A program made the translations under genes and the position numbers. The notes under the pieces are model-generated. The model saw only the letters and a list, made by a program, of their open reading frames with translations, was not told where the DNA came from and searched no databases. From Limnohabitans sp. MMS-10A-192 (GTDB taxonomy: Bacteria > Pseudomonadota > Gammaproteobacteria > Burkholderiales > Burkholderiaceae_C), in contig NZ_NERX01000002.1 of assembly GCF_003063335.1 (NCBI RefSeq), positions 124,001-188,000 of the forward strand: 64,000 bases of DNA, written 5' to 3'. Shown here piece by piece: positions 15,496 to 24,635 of the stretch. The stretch's first letter is position 1. Each line of letters begins with the position of its first letter.

Positions 15496-18400
15496 CACCT
15501 CGGCCGCCGCGTCAAACGCCCCCACAGCCGCCCCGACCACTGCCCCAAATCATCGAGGTAGGTGAACACCACCGGGATGACCAGCAAGCTGAGCACCGTG
15601 CTGGTGAGCAAGCCGCCGATCACGGCAATGGCCATGGGCGAGCGGAAGCTCGCGTCGGCCGCGCCCCAGCCCATGGCAATGGGCAGCATGCCCGCGCCCA
15701 TGGCAATCGTCGTCATGACAATCGGCCGGGCGCGCTTGTGGCAAGCGTCCAAGATCGCGTCCCAACGGCTCATGGGTGGCACGGCAGGATGGTCGCCCTC
15801 GGCGGGTTTGCCGCGCCGCGCTTCGATGGCGTATTCGACCAACAAGATCGAGTTTTTGGTGGCGATGCCCATGAGCATGATCAGGCCAATAAGCGAGGGC
15901 ATCGAGAAGTTCTTTTGCGCAATCAACAAGCCCACAAACGCGCCACCCAAAGACAGCGGCAGCGCCGCCAAAATGGTGATCGGGTGCAAGAAGCCTTTGA
16001 ACAACAACACCAGCACGATGTAGATGCACATCACGCCAATCAGCATGGCCAAGCCGAAGCTGGCAAACAGTTCGCCCATGACTTCGGCGTCGCCCACCTC
16101 CACCACCTTCACACCCGGCGGCAAGCTTTGCAGCGCAGGCAGTTTTTGCACCGCCGCTGTCACGTCGCCCAAGGGCATGCCCGAGAGTTCGATTTCGAAG
16201 TTGATGTTGCGCTGGCGGTCGTAGCGGTCGATCACCGCAGGGCCACCCGCCACCTCGATGCTGGCCACCTGGCCCAGCATGACAGGGCCACGGCTGCCGG
16301 GCACCATCAGCCGCTCGAGCGTGGCCAGGTCATGCCGGGACTCGTCGCCCAGCTTGACGACGATGGGCACTTGCCGCTCGGACAGGTTGAGTTTGGGCAA
16401 GGCCGCGTCATAGTCACCCAAGGTGGCCACGCGCAAGGTGTCGCTGATGGCGGCGCTGGTCACGCCCAAATCGGCGGCTTTGGCAAAGTCGGGGCGCACC
16501 GCGATTTCGGGGCGCACCAAGCTGGCGGTGGACGCAATCGATCCCAGACCAGAAATGGTGCGCAAGTCACGCTCGACGGCCATGGCCACGGTTTGCAGGG
16601 CCTGCGGGTCTTGGCCCGTGAGCACCAGCACGTATTTCTCGCCCGAGCCGCCCAAACCCACTTTGCTGCGCACGCCGGGCAATTGCTGCAGCGCGGTGCG
16701 GATGTCGTTTTCAATCGCCTGCTTGCGTTGGCGCTGACCACGCTCGGTCAGCTGAATGGTGAGCGTTGCCTTGCGCACTTCGGCCGCGCCACCACCGGCA
16801 AACGGGTCACTGCCCGCGCTGCCGCCGCCAATGGTGGTGTAGACGCTTTTCACGTCGTTCACCGCCATGAGCAACATGCGGGCGTGTTCGGCACTGGCCT
16901 GGGTTTGCGCCAAGGTCGAACCTGGGGGCAGCTCCACATACACCTGGGTTTGTGAGTTGTCGTCCGGCGGAATGAAGCCCTTGGGCAACAAAGGCACCAG
17001 CATGATGGAGCCGATGAAAAACAGCGTGGCCAAGACCATGGTGACCAAACGGTGCTTCATGCACCAAGTGGCCCAGACCATGTAGCGCTTGAGCCAGCCG
17101 GGTTCGTGCGCGGCCGTGACGATGGGCTTGAGGATGTAGGCCGCCATCATGGGCGTGAGCACCCGCGCCACCACCAGCGAGGCGAACACCGCCAGCGACG
17201 CCGTCCAGCCAAACTGCTTGAAGAACTTGCCCGGAATGCCGCTCATGAAAGCCGTGGGCAAAAACACCGCGATCAGGGTGAAGGTGGTGGCGATCACGGC
17301 CAAACCAATCTCGTCGGCCGCTTCCATCGCCGCCTGATAAGGCGACTTGCCCATGCGCAAATGGCGCACGATGTTTTCCACCTCCACGATCGCGTCGTCC
17401 ACCAGCACACCAATCACCAAAGACAGCGCCAGCAAAGTCACCACGTTGATGGAAAAGCCCAGATAGGCCATGCCAATGAAAGCCGGGATCACCGACAGCG
17501 GCAGCGCCACGGCTGACACAAAAGTGGCCCGCCAGTCGCGCAAAAACAGCCACACCACCAGCACCGCCAAAATTGCGCCCTCGTAGAGCAGCACCAATGA
17601 GCCGTTGTATTCCTCTTCCACCGGGGTCACAAAGTCAAAGGATTCGGTGATCTCGATGTCCGGGTTTTGCAAGCGGTAGTCGGCCAAGGCCTGGCGCACC
17701 AAGCGGCCGACAGCGACTTCGCTTTCGCCTTTGCTGCGCACCACCTCAAAACCCACCACGGGCACACCGTCCAAGGTGGCGGCCGAGCGGGCATCGGCCA
17801 GGGTGTCGCTCACCGTGGCCACTTGGTCCAGCCGCACACGCCCACCACGCGAGGTGGACAACTCGATTTGACCCACTTCTTGCGCCGTCTTGACGGTGGC
17901 CAGCGTGCGCACAGGTTGCTCACCGGCACCAATGTCCATGCGGCCGCCCGAGCCTTCACGCTGCACCTGCTGGAGCTGGCGCGACACCTCGGCCGCCGTG
18001 ATGCCCAGCGACTGCAAACGGTTCACATCCAAAGCGACGCGCACCTCGCGCGTCACACCGCCCACGCGGTTGACGGCGCCCACGCCGCGCAGCGACAAGA
18101 GCTTGCGGGTGATGTCTTTGTCCACCAACCACGACAGCGCCTCGTCGTCCATGCGCGAAGAACGCACGGTGTAAGCCAGCACGGGCGAGCCGGCCAAGTT
18201 GAGCTTTTGCACCACCGGGTCGCGCAGGTCGCCGGGCAGGTCGGCGCGCACGCCCTGAATGGCGGAACGCACATCGTCCACCGCTTCTTGCGTGGGCTTT
18301 TCCATGCGGAACTCGGCGGTGATTGACACCACGCCGTCTTGCACTTTGGTGGTGATGTGCTTCAAGCCCTGCAGTGGGGCCAGCGCGTTTTCGAGCTTGC

Positions 18401-18596
18401 GGGCCACATCGGTTTCGAGCTGCGAAGGCGCAGCGCCGGGCAAGCTGGCGGTGACGCTGATGGTGGGCACGTCCAGATCCGGAAAGTTCTGCACTTTCAT
18501 GGACCCAAAGGCGATGAAGCCGGCCACCGTCAGCAGCACAAACAGCATGACGGCAGGAATGGGGTTGCGGATCGACCAGGAAGAGACGTTGAGCAT
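15495..18596 (-). CDS. RND efflux transporter, HAE (hydrophobe/amphiphile) type
   Basis: A 1033-residue inner-membrane proton-driven pump of the AcrB class. The N-terminus (SIRNPIPAVMLFVLLTVAGF) is the first membrane helix; a large periplasmic loop follows, then helices 2-6, a second loop and helices 7-12. The fourth-helix motif GVLVDDAIVEVEN (about residues 397-409) has the double aspartate of drug-exporting HAE pumps rather than the DFG form of metal pumps. The ATG at 18596 begins the conserved sequence; the frame is open 21 codons upstream. It lies 10 bases after the adaptor stop. No outer-membrane channel gene adjoins, so it probably borrows a TolC protein. Confidence 0.92.
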   Translation of the reverse strand: MLNVSSWSIRNPIPAVMLFVLLTVAGFIAFGSMKVQNFPDLDVPTISVTASLPGAAPSQLETDVARKLENALAPLQGLKHITTKVQDGVVSITAEFRMEKPTQEAVDDVRSAIQGVRADLPGDLRDPVVQKLNLAGSPVLAYTVRSSRMDDEALSWLVDKDITRKLLSLRGVGAVNRVGGVTREVRVALDVNRLQSLGITAAEVSRQLQQVQREGSGGRMDIGAGEQPVRTLATVKTAQEVGQIELSTSRGGRVRLDQVATVSDTLADARSAATLDGVPVVGFEVVRSKGESEVAVGRLVRQALADYRLQNPDIEITESFDFVTPVEEEYNGSLVLLYEGAILAVLVVWLFLRDWRATFVSAVALPLSVIPAFIGMAYLGFSINVVTLLALSLVIGVLVDDAIVEVENIVRHLRMGKSPYQAAMEAADEIGLAVIATTFTLIAVFLPTAFMSGIPGKFFKQFGWTASLAVFASLVVARVLTPMMAAYILKPIVTAAHEPGWLKRYMVWATWCMKHRLVTMVLATLFFIGSIMLVPLLPKGFIPPDDNSQTQVYVELPPGSTLAQTQASAEHARMLLMAVNDVKSVYTTIGGGSAGSDPFAGGGAAEVRKATLTIQLTERGQRQRKQAIENDIRTALQQLPGVRSKVGLGGSGEKYVLVLTGQDPQALQTVAMAVERDLRTISGLGSIASTASLVRPEIAVRPDFAKAADLGVTSAAISDTLRVATLGDYDAALPKLNLSERQVPIVVKLGDESRHDLATLERLMVPGSRGPVMLGQVASIEVAGGPAVIDRYDRQRNINFEIELSGMPLGDVTAAVQKLPALQSLPPGVKVVEVGDAEVMGELFASFGLAMLIGVMCIYIVLVLLFKGFLHPITILAALPLSLGGAFVGLLIAQKNFSMPSLIGLIMLMGIATKNSILLVEYAIEARRGKPAEGDHPAVPPMSRWDAILDACHKRARPIVMTTIAMGAGMLPIAMGWGAADASFRSPMAIAVIGGLLTSTVLSLLVIPVVFTYLDDLGQWSGRLWGRLTRRPR

Positions 18597-18606
18597 GGCG
18601 TCCCTT

Positions 18607-19719
18607 TTATTTGGTGGCGGCGGCGGGAGCAGCTTGAGCGGCAGGCGCATCGACCACACGCACCGTGTCGCCGTGGTTCAAAAATGCACCGCCGCTGGCC
18701 ACCACGCGGGCATCGGCTTTCAGGCCACTGGTCACCTCCACACGGTCACCGTTTTGGCGTCCGGTTTGCACCTTGAGTTGGCTGACTTTTTGGTCGGCCC
18801 CCACGGTGTAAACGTAGCTGAAGCCATCGCGCACCACCACGGCGCTTTGCGGCACGGTGAGCGCCTGGCTTTGGCCCAGCGCGATCTCGCCTTGGGCGTA
18901 CATGCCGGCACGGGCGCTGCCGGTGACGGCGGGCAAATCCACATACACGATGGCGTTGCGGGTTTGCGCGTCCACCGAAGGCGCGACCATGCGCACCTTG
19001 CCTTGCAGCTGCTGGCCGCTGGCGGCTTTGATCTGCACCGGCGCGCCCACCTGGATGCGGCCAATCTCGGCGGCGGTCACTTCAGCCCGCCACTCGATGC
19101 GGCCCTGGCGAATCAAGCGAAACAACTCGGTGCCTGCGCCCACCACGCTGCCCACGGTGGCTTGCCGCGCCGAGATCACGCCCGCATCGGGCGCACGCAC
19201 TTGGGTTTGCGACAAGCGCACGGTTTGCAACTGCACCATGGCACGGGCCGATTGCACACGCGCTTGCGCCGAAGCATCGGCGGCCAAGGTCTGGCTCAGT
19301 TGCGCGTTGCTGAAAAAGCCCTGCTGCTGCAAGCTGCGGGCGCGGTCAGATTGGGCTTTGGCTTCTTGCGCACTGGCCGTTGCTTCGGCGAGGGCCGCTT
19401 CGGCCTGCGCCAATTCCGCACGCAGGGTGTCGGACTGCAAAGTTGCCAACACATCGCCGCGCTGCACCCGGTCGCCCACATTCACCCGCACTTCGGTGAT
19501 CTTCAGGCCATTGGCCTCAGCGCCGATGATGGCTTCTTGCCAAGCGGCCAAGCTGCCGTTGGCGCTGATTTTTTGAGCCAGGCTGGCCGTTTGAGGCGTG
19601 GCCACCGTCACCGTCAGGCTGGGTTTGGCGGGCTGCGAGCCTTTGGCCTTTTCGTCGGCAGCCAAGGCGGCACACCCGTGCGCCATCAACAAACAAGCAA
19701 TCCATGCGGATTTTTTCAT
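18607..19719 (-). CDS. RND efflux periplasmic adaptor (membrane fusion protein)
   Basis: A 370-residue HlyD/AcrA-type adaptor linking the RND pump to an outer-membrane channel. Residues 1-21 are a signal peptide without a lipobox. The biotinyl-lipoyl halves (VNVGDRVQRGDVLATL, about 80-95, and VRAPDAGVISARQATVGSVV, about 170-190) flank a coiled-coil hairpin rich in Ala, Glu and Gln. Beta-barrel and membrane-proximal domains follow. It is the first gene of the two-gene pump operon; no regulator is adjacent. Confidence 0.9.
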   Translation of the reverse strand: MKKSAWIACLLMAHGCAALAADEKAKGSQPAKPSLTVTVATPQTASLAQKISANGSLAAWQEAIIGAEANGLKITEVRVNVGDRVQRGDVLATLQSDTLRAELAQAEAALAEATASAQEAKAQSDRARSLQQQGFFSNAQLSQTLAADASAQARVQSARAMVQLQTVRLSQTQVRAPDAGVISARQATVGSVVGAGTELFRLIRQGRIEWRAEVTAAEIGRIQVGAPVQIKAASGQQLQGKVRMVAPSVDAQTRNAIVYVDLPAVTGSARAGMYAQGEIALGQSQALTVPQSAVVVRDGFSYVYTVGADQKVSQLKVQTGRQNGDRVEVTSGLKADARVVASGGAFLNHGDTVRVVDAPAAQAAPAAATK

Positions 19720-19831
19720 GACCGACTCCCAGACCCAAAAATGGATTGAGTTTATCGGGGGACAAGAAGCCTTTTGACGGCAATGGCGCCATGTCTGAAT
19801 TCCGCCCCCGCAGCGTGCCTTTGCAGGCGGC

Positions 19832-21163
19832 TCAAAGCGCTTGGGTCAAGTCGCCATTGACCCGTGCCACCGCACGAAACGCATCGCTGATGCGCTCATC
19901 CGCCGCAGCGCGTTGCCAAAACTGCATCGCCAATGCCCGCGCTTGCGGCCAGACGCCCAAGGTATGGGCATTGGGGCGCGGCAGCTGGCTGGACCAGTCT
20001 CGCGCCACCACCTCGCCTGCCACCGGGGCGTAATACATGGGCAGCATGTCGTAAACGGGGGCCAGTTGCCAGCGGTGTTGGTGCAGCAGCAGCGACACAT
20101 TGCCGTGGTGGCGGTCGGTGTTGGCAATCAGGGCACCAAAGGCGTCGAGCAGGCACAGGGTCTGAATGTCGGCAGCGCTCAGGCTTTCGGCCCCTGCGCG
20201 GCCGGTCTGCATGGCGGTGGCGGCCCATTGCGAGCCGATGCCGATGTAATGCGCGTCGTACATCTCCAAAGACACCATGCCCACGCGGCCCTGATGCGTG
20301 CGGTCAAATCGGCGGCTTTGCAAAAAGACGCGGCCACCGGCCTGCACGATGTCGGTGTGCGCGGCGGCAATGCCTGCGGCTTGCAAGGTGTGCAGGGCCA
20401 GTGCCTCGCACACCAGCAGATCGCGCCAGCGCTGGTCGGCTGGGGCATCGCCTGCGGGCGAAAACTTGACCAGCACGGGCACGCCATCCGTCACCGCGCA
20501 AAACTTGGGTTGCTCACCGCCCGCGCTGGAGCCAGGGGCTGCGCTGCCCAAGGATTGCAAGGCCAAACGGGGGTAGTCCTGCTCAGGGTCGGTCACTGCC
20601 GGTGCGGCGCTGCGGTTGGGCGGTAAGGTCAGGTAACGGTCCAAGGCCGTAGCACCCACCAACAGGTTGCCAGGCAGGTCTTCACCGGCACGCACCAGCG
20701 CCAGCAGGATGTGGTCATCGCTCCAGTGCGCCAGATGCGGGGGCAAGGCCAACTCGGCATGGGCTTGTGGAAAAGCCCGCCCCAGAAAACCCTGGGGGCG
20801 GGTGTCCATCAAAAACCAAGGCAAGCTGTGGTGAAACTCACTGCGGCCATGGGCCTTGTCGGCTTCTTCCATCCAGAAGCCGCCTCCGGCCAGCGGGTAC
20901 ATCGTGCCAAAGCTTTGCAGCTCACCACTGGGCAGCACCTGGTGAATGAGCACCTGCCGCCCCACACCCGGCACATCGCGTGGCAACAGATATCGCTGCG
21001 CGCGGGCAGCGCCCACCTTCACCACCGCCCCTGAAGCCAACAAGGGCGCGAGCAAGCGCGAGACGGTGGGTTGGCTCACATCCAGCTGCGCCTGTAGCTG
21101 GGGGCTGCTGGCATGGCCGTTGTAGCGTCGCAAGGCTGCGATCAAGGGGTCAGAGGTGTTCAC
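19832..21163 (-). CDS. yjjJ: HipA-family kinase with N-terminal winged helix (YjjJ/HipH type)
   Basis: A 443-residue protein starting with GTG at 21163. Residues 1-60 form a winged helix (SSPQLQAQLDVSQPTVSRLL). Residues about 130-430 are a HipA-type kinase with the glycine-rich loop SAGGEQPK (near 211-218), NTDRHHGN (near 354, catalytic loop) and PVYDMLPM (metal-binding Asp). The length equals that of Escherichia coli YjjJ. Ordinary HipA toxins rely on a separate HipB repressor; here DNA binding is built in and no hipB is present. The palindrome 8 bases upstream of the start suggests autoregulation. The target could be an aminoacyl-tRNA synthetase, but this is not shown. Confidence 0.82.
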   Translation of the reverse strand: MNTSDPLIAALRRYNGHASSPQLQAQLDVSQPTVSRLLAPLLASGAVVKVGAARAQRYLLPRDVPGVGRQVLIHQVLPSGELQSFGTMYPLAGGGFWMEEADKAHGRSEFHHSLPWFLMDTRPQGFLGRAFPQAHAELALPPHLAHWSDDHILLALVRAGEDLPGNLLVGATALDRYLTLPPNRSAAPAVTDPEQDYPRLALQSLGSAAPGSSAGGEQPKFCAVTDGVPVLVKFSPAGDAPADQRWRDLLVCEALALHTLQAAGIAAAHTDIVQAGGRVFLQSRRFDRTHQGRVGMVSLEMYDAHYIGIGSQWAATAMQTGRAGAESLSAADIQTLCLLDAFGALIANTDRHHGNVSLLLHQHRWQLAPVYDMLPMYYAPVAGEVVARDWSSQLPRPNAHTLGVWPQARALAMQFWQRAAADERISDAFRAVARVNGDLTQAL

Positions 21164-21170
21164 TGAATGG

Positions 21171-21186
21171 ATATCTGAATAGATAT
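21171..21186. promoter_or_regulatory. Palindromic site in the yjjJ upstream region
   Basis: ATATCT (21171-21176) and AGATAT (21181-21186) are a perfect inverted repeat with a 4-base spacer, beginning 8 bases before the GTG start. It overlaps the place of the ribosome-binding site or -10 region. It is the natural candidate for binding by the protein's own winged helix. The remaining AT-rich gap to 21371 shows CATTCAA/TTGAATG repeats but no gene. Confidence 0.4.
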
Positions 21187-21371
21187 TTCAATGATACAAG
21201 ACGCCCAAGTTATTGTCATTCAAAGAATTTATTCTACAAATTCCCAATTTGCAGAAATGATTGAATGGTTTTTAAAGGCAAGGTGACTCGTTGGACCACA
21301 GCAGAAAGGGCGGAAGTCAACGCGGTTGATCGAATCAATCGAGATGCGCGATGCCTGCAAAGTTGAAACGC

Positions 21372-21716
21372 TCAGGCAAACCAGCTGCCCACCTTGTCAC
21401 GGGCTTGCTGTTTGACCTCATCTGTCACGTACATGGCGACCGTCAACACGGCCGAAACCAGCACGCCCAGGTCGTCCGAATAACCCAACACCGGCGTGAT
21501 GTCGGGCACCGCGTCGATGGGCGAGATGAAGTAAGTCAAGGCGCCATAGATGACGGTCTTGGCCCACAGCGGGGTGTCGGGTTTTTGGGCGGCGTAGTAC
21601 AGGCACAGGGCGCGTTCGACCACATCTTGGCCTGCCGCCTTGGCAAAGTGCTTGAGCTTGTCCCAAAAGCTTTTTTCAGAAAAAGCCGCCTGTTCAAGCA
21701 ATTTATCTTCGCTCAT
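21372..21716 (-). CDS. YkvA-family (DUF1232) membrane protein
   Basis: A 114-residue protein with the DUF1232 core TVIYGALTYFISPIDAVPDITPVLGYSDDLGVL (about 53-85) and a hydrophobic helix on each side. The family's function is unknown. It starts 10 bases after the acetoacetyl-CoA synthetase stop, so the two are probably co-transcribed. The N-terminal 40 residues are soluble and charged. Confidence 0.85.
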   Translation of the reverse strand: MSEDKLLEQAAFSEKSFWDKLKHFAKAAGQDVVERALCLYYAAQKPDTPLWAKTVIYGALTYFISPIDAVPDITPVLGYSDDLGVLVSAVLTVAMYVTDEVKQQARDKVGSWFA

Positions 21717-21726
21717 GCGCGGGCCC

Positions 21727-23829
21727 TCAGGCTTTGGCCAAATGCTGCTTGGCCAGCTCCACGTACCAGTCCAGGCAGCCGGGGTTGGCCATGGCGTCTT
21801 TGTTGACCACTTTTTCCAGGGGCTGACCGAGCATGAGTTTTTTGATCGGCAGCTCCTGCTTTTTGCCGGACAGGGTGCGCGGGATCTCAGCGACCTGGAA
21901 AATTTCGTTGGGGATGAAGCGGGGGCTCAATGCCACCTTGATGGCGTTGTTGAGCTTGGCCTGGAGCGCGTCGTCAAACGCTGTGCCCGGGCGCAGCACC
22001 ACAAACAGCGGCATGTAGCTTTCCTTGCCTAGGTACTCCAGGTCCACGACCATGGAGTCCATCACTTCGGGCAGGGCCTCCACAGCGCTGTACAGCTCGC
22101 TGGTGCCCATGCGCAGGCCGTGGCGGTTGATGGTGGCGTCGCTGCGGCCAAAGATCACGCAGCCTTCGCCCTCGCCCTTTGTTTCCGGGTTCCCGTTGCC
22201 GATGCGCAGCCAGTCGCCGTGCCGCCAGACGCCGCCCATGCTGGCCGGGCCGTCGCCGCCACCGGGCATGCGGCCATGGCCTGCAGGGTACATCTCAAAA
22301 TAACTGCTGAGGTAACGGGCATTCTCTTTGTCGCCCCAAAAGAAGAGCGGCATGGACGGGATGGGTTGTGTGCAGACCAGCTCGCCCACTTCGCCTTTGA
22401 CCGGCAAACCCGCCTCGTTCCACGACTCGACGGCCGCACCCAGCATGCGGCATTGCATGACGCCGGGCTCTTGCGGCAGCTCGCGGTGGCCCCCCACAAA
22501 GGCGCCCGCAAAGTCGGTGCCGCCCGAAATGTTGCACCACCAGATGTCGGTGCCGATGTTTTTGAATTGCTCGGTGCCCCAGCTTTGCGTCTCGGGCGAC
22601 AGGGGCGAGCCGGTGGTGCCCAGAGCGCGCACCCGCGACAGATCGCCGCAGCGGGAAATGTCCAAACCAGCCTTGTGGCAGTTGGCGAAGAAGGCCGCAC
22701 CGGCGCCAAAGAAGGTGACATTTTCTTCGGAGGCCATGCGCCACAAGATGCCCCAGTCGGGGTTGTCTTTGCTGCCGCCGGGGTTGCCGTCGTAGATCAC
22801 GCAGGTCACGCCGTTGAGCAAGCCCGCCACTTGGGCGTTCCACATGACCCAGCCGGTGGAGCTGTACCAGTGAAAGCGCTCGCCAAAGCTGTTGGGGTGG
22901 TAGCTGCAGCCCACGTCGTTGTGCAAAATTTTGTTGGCCAGCGCCACGATCACGGTGCCGCCGTGCCCGTGCACGATGGGCTTGGGCAGGCCGGTGGTGC
23001 CGCTCGAATACACAATCCACAGCGGGTGGTCAAAGGGCAGCCACAGCGGCTCGAAGGCCTGCACCTCGGCATCGTCACGCGCCGTGATGACCGACAAAGG
23101 CGTGCTGGCGGCCACATCGCATTGGGCGATGTCCACCGTGCCCAGGTTGTCGTGGATGATGACGTGCTGCAAGCTGGGCAACGCGTCCCTGAGTTCCTGC
23201 ACCACGGTCATGCGGTCGAAGTCACGGCCGCCGTAGCTCACGCCGTCGACGGCGATCAGGATCTTCGGCTCGATCTGCTTGAAGCGGTCCAGCACGGCGT
23301 TGGTGCCCATGTCGGGCGCGCAAATGCTCCACACGCCGCCCACACTGACCGTGGCCAAAAACGCCACCATGGCCTCTGGAATGTTGGGCAAATAGGCCGC
23401 CACCCGGTCACCGGGCTGCAGGCCTTGCGCTTGCAGGTGCAAGGCCAAGGCGGCCACTTGGCGACGCAGCTCGGGCCAGCTCATTTCGCGGCGCAGGCCT
23501 TTTTCATTGAGGCTGATGACCGCCGGGAACCCTGCCGCATCGGCCGGCTGCACATGGCGCATCACCTGGTGCGCGTAATTGGTCTTGGCGCCTTCGAACC
23601 ACACGGCACCGGGCATGACGTTTTGGGAGATGGCCGCCTTGTGCGGCGTGGGGGACTCCATCTCGAAGTAATCCCACATGCTTTGCCAAAAGCCTTCCAG
23701 ATCGGACACCGACCATTGCCAAAGGTCGTTGTAGTGCTCAAAGCTCAGGCCGCATTGATCGCGCAGCCAGTTTTGGTACAGACGGATCTGGGGCACATAG
23801 GGTGCTGGGGTCGAGGTCGCAGTGTTCAT
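21727..23829 (-). CDS. Acetoacetate--CoA ligase (acetoacetyl-CoA synthetase)
   Basis: A 700-residue ANL-superfamily adenylating enzyme that makes acetoacetyl-CoA from acetoacetate, ATP and CoA. The P-loop-like motif is YSSGTTGLPKPIVHGHGG (near 270-287). FNWSSTGWMMWN-type sequence is seen as YSSTGWVMWN, and the C-terminal hinge and catalytic lysine region is TLSGKKQELPIKKLMLG. The N-terminal LYQNWL-type leader and the WQWSVSDLEGFWQSMWDYF block are typical of acetoacetyl-CoA synthetases and separate it from acetyl-CoA synthetase. It could use acetoacetate from fumarylacetoacetase, ketone bodies or polyhydroxybutyrate. Confidence 0.92.
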   Translation of the reverse strand: MNTATSTPAPYVPQIRLYQNWLRDQCGLSFEHYNDLWQWSVSDLEGFWQSMWDYFEMESPTPHKAAISQNVMPGAVWFEGAKTNYAHQVMRHVQPADAAGFPAVISLNEKGLRREMSWPELRRQVAALALHLQAQGLQPGDRVAAYLPNIPEAMVAFLATVSVGGVWSICAPDMGTNAVLDRFKQIEPKILIAVDGVSYGGRDFDRMTVVQELRDALPSLQHVIIHDNLGTVDIAQCDVAASTPLSVITARDDAEVQAFEPLWLPFDHPLWIVYSSGTTGLPKPIVHGHGGTVIVALANKILHNDVGCSYHPNSFGERFHWYSSTGWVMWNAQVAGLLNGVTCVIYDGNPGGSKDNPDWGILWRMASEENVTFFGAGAAFFANCHKAGLDISRCGDLSRVRALGTTGSPLSPETQSWGTEQFKNIGTDIWWCNISGGTDFAGAFVGGHRELPQEPGVMQCRMLGAAVESWNEAGLPVKGEVGELVCTQPIPSMPLFFWGDKENARYLSSYFEMYPAGHGRMPGGGDGPASMGGVWRHGDWLRIGNGNPETKGEGEGCVIFGRSDATINRHGLRMGTSELYSAVEALPEVMDSMVVDLEYLGKESYMPLFVVLRPGTAFDDALQAKLNNAIKVALSPRFIPNEIFQVAEIPRTLSGKKQELPIKKLMLGQPLEKVVNKDAMANPGCLDWYVELAKQHLAKA

Positions 23830-23923
23830 GGGAATGAGGGTATCAGCGCCAATGCCCAGCTGTCACGACCGACAACCCTGAAAACATGCACCTAGGTGAC
23901 AGGTGCGTGAAAACTGCGAACGC

Positions 23924-24481
23924 TCAGCCTTGCTTCATGCGTTGGCTTTTCCAATACACATCGTCGCCGCCGTTCATGCGGTTGAGCACACGGGCCAGCA
24001 CGAACATCAAATCTGACAAGCGGTTGAGGTATTGGCGCGGCGTGTCGTTGATCGACTCTTCGTTGCCCAGGGCCACGCAGGCACGCTCGGCCCGGCGCGC
24101 CACGGTGCGGCACACATGGGCATGGGCTGCGCCACGGGTGCCTGCGGGCAAGATGAATTCTTCGAGCTTGGGCAACTGGGCGTTGTAGGTGGCCAAGGCG
24201 TCGTCGAGCGCGGCCACAGCCTCTTCCTTGAGCAATTCAAAACCGGGAATGGACAGCTCGCCGCCCAGGTTGAACAGCTGGTGCTGCACCTCGACCAGCA
24301 CATCGCGCACATCAACGGGCATGTCTTCGCACAGCAAAACGCCGATGTTGGAATTAAGCTCGTCCACCTCGCCCATGGCGTGCACGCGCAAGCTGTTTTT
24401 GGACACGCGCTGGTTGTTGCCCAAGCCGGTGGTGCCGTTGTCGCCGGTGCGGGTGGCGATTTGTGTGAGTCGGTTGCCCAT
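23924..24481 (-). CDS. PduO-type cob(I)alamin adenosyltransferase
   Basis: A 185-residue enzyme that transfers adenosyl from ATP to cob(I)alamin, making coenzyme B12. The N-terminal ATP site TRTGDNGTTGLGNNQRVSK (residues about 9-27) and RVHAMGEVDELNS (about 30-42) are visible, as is CRTVARRAERACVALG (about 127-142). These are diagnostic of the PduO (not CobA/CobO) family. The ATG at 24481 begins the conserved sequence; the frame is open 31 codons further. It is divergent from the flavoprotein gene at 24636 and probably serves adenosylcobalamin enzymes encoded elsewhere, such as methylmalonyl-CoA mutase. Confidence 0.92.
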   Translation of the reverse strand: MGNRLTQIATRTGDNGTTGLGNNQRVSKNSLRVHAMGEVDELNSNIGVLLCEDMPVDVRDVLVEVQHQLFNLGGELSIPGFELLKEEAVAALDDALATYNAQLPKLEEFILPAGTRGAAHAHVCRTVARRAERACVALGNEESINDTPRQYLNRLSDLMFVLARVLNRMNGGDDVYWKSQRMKQG

Positions 24482-24635
24482 GGATGCGTCCTCTGTTCGG
24501 TCTCGTATTCTGGCTGACGATTGTCGACCATGTTCCCTTGGCTTGTCTGACACAGGACAAGCCCGGTGCGACAAGCGGCGTAAACTGCGTCTTCATCAGT
24601 TTGGCGGCTTTGATCCGCTGACCAGGAGACACCCC

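Noticed and set aside
23889-23898. CACCTAGGTG palindrome between the ligase and adenosyltransferase genes
   Set aside because: A 10-base palindrome without other regulatory context; not enough to call an operator or a cobalamin riboswitch, and no B12-box is visible.
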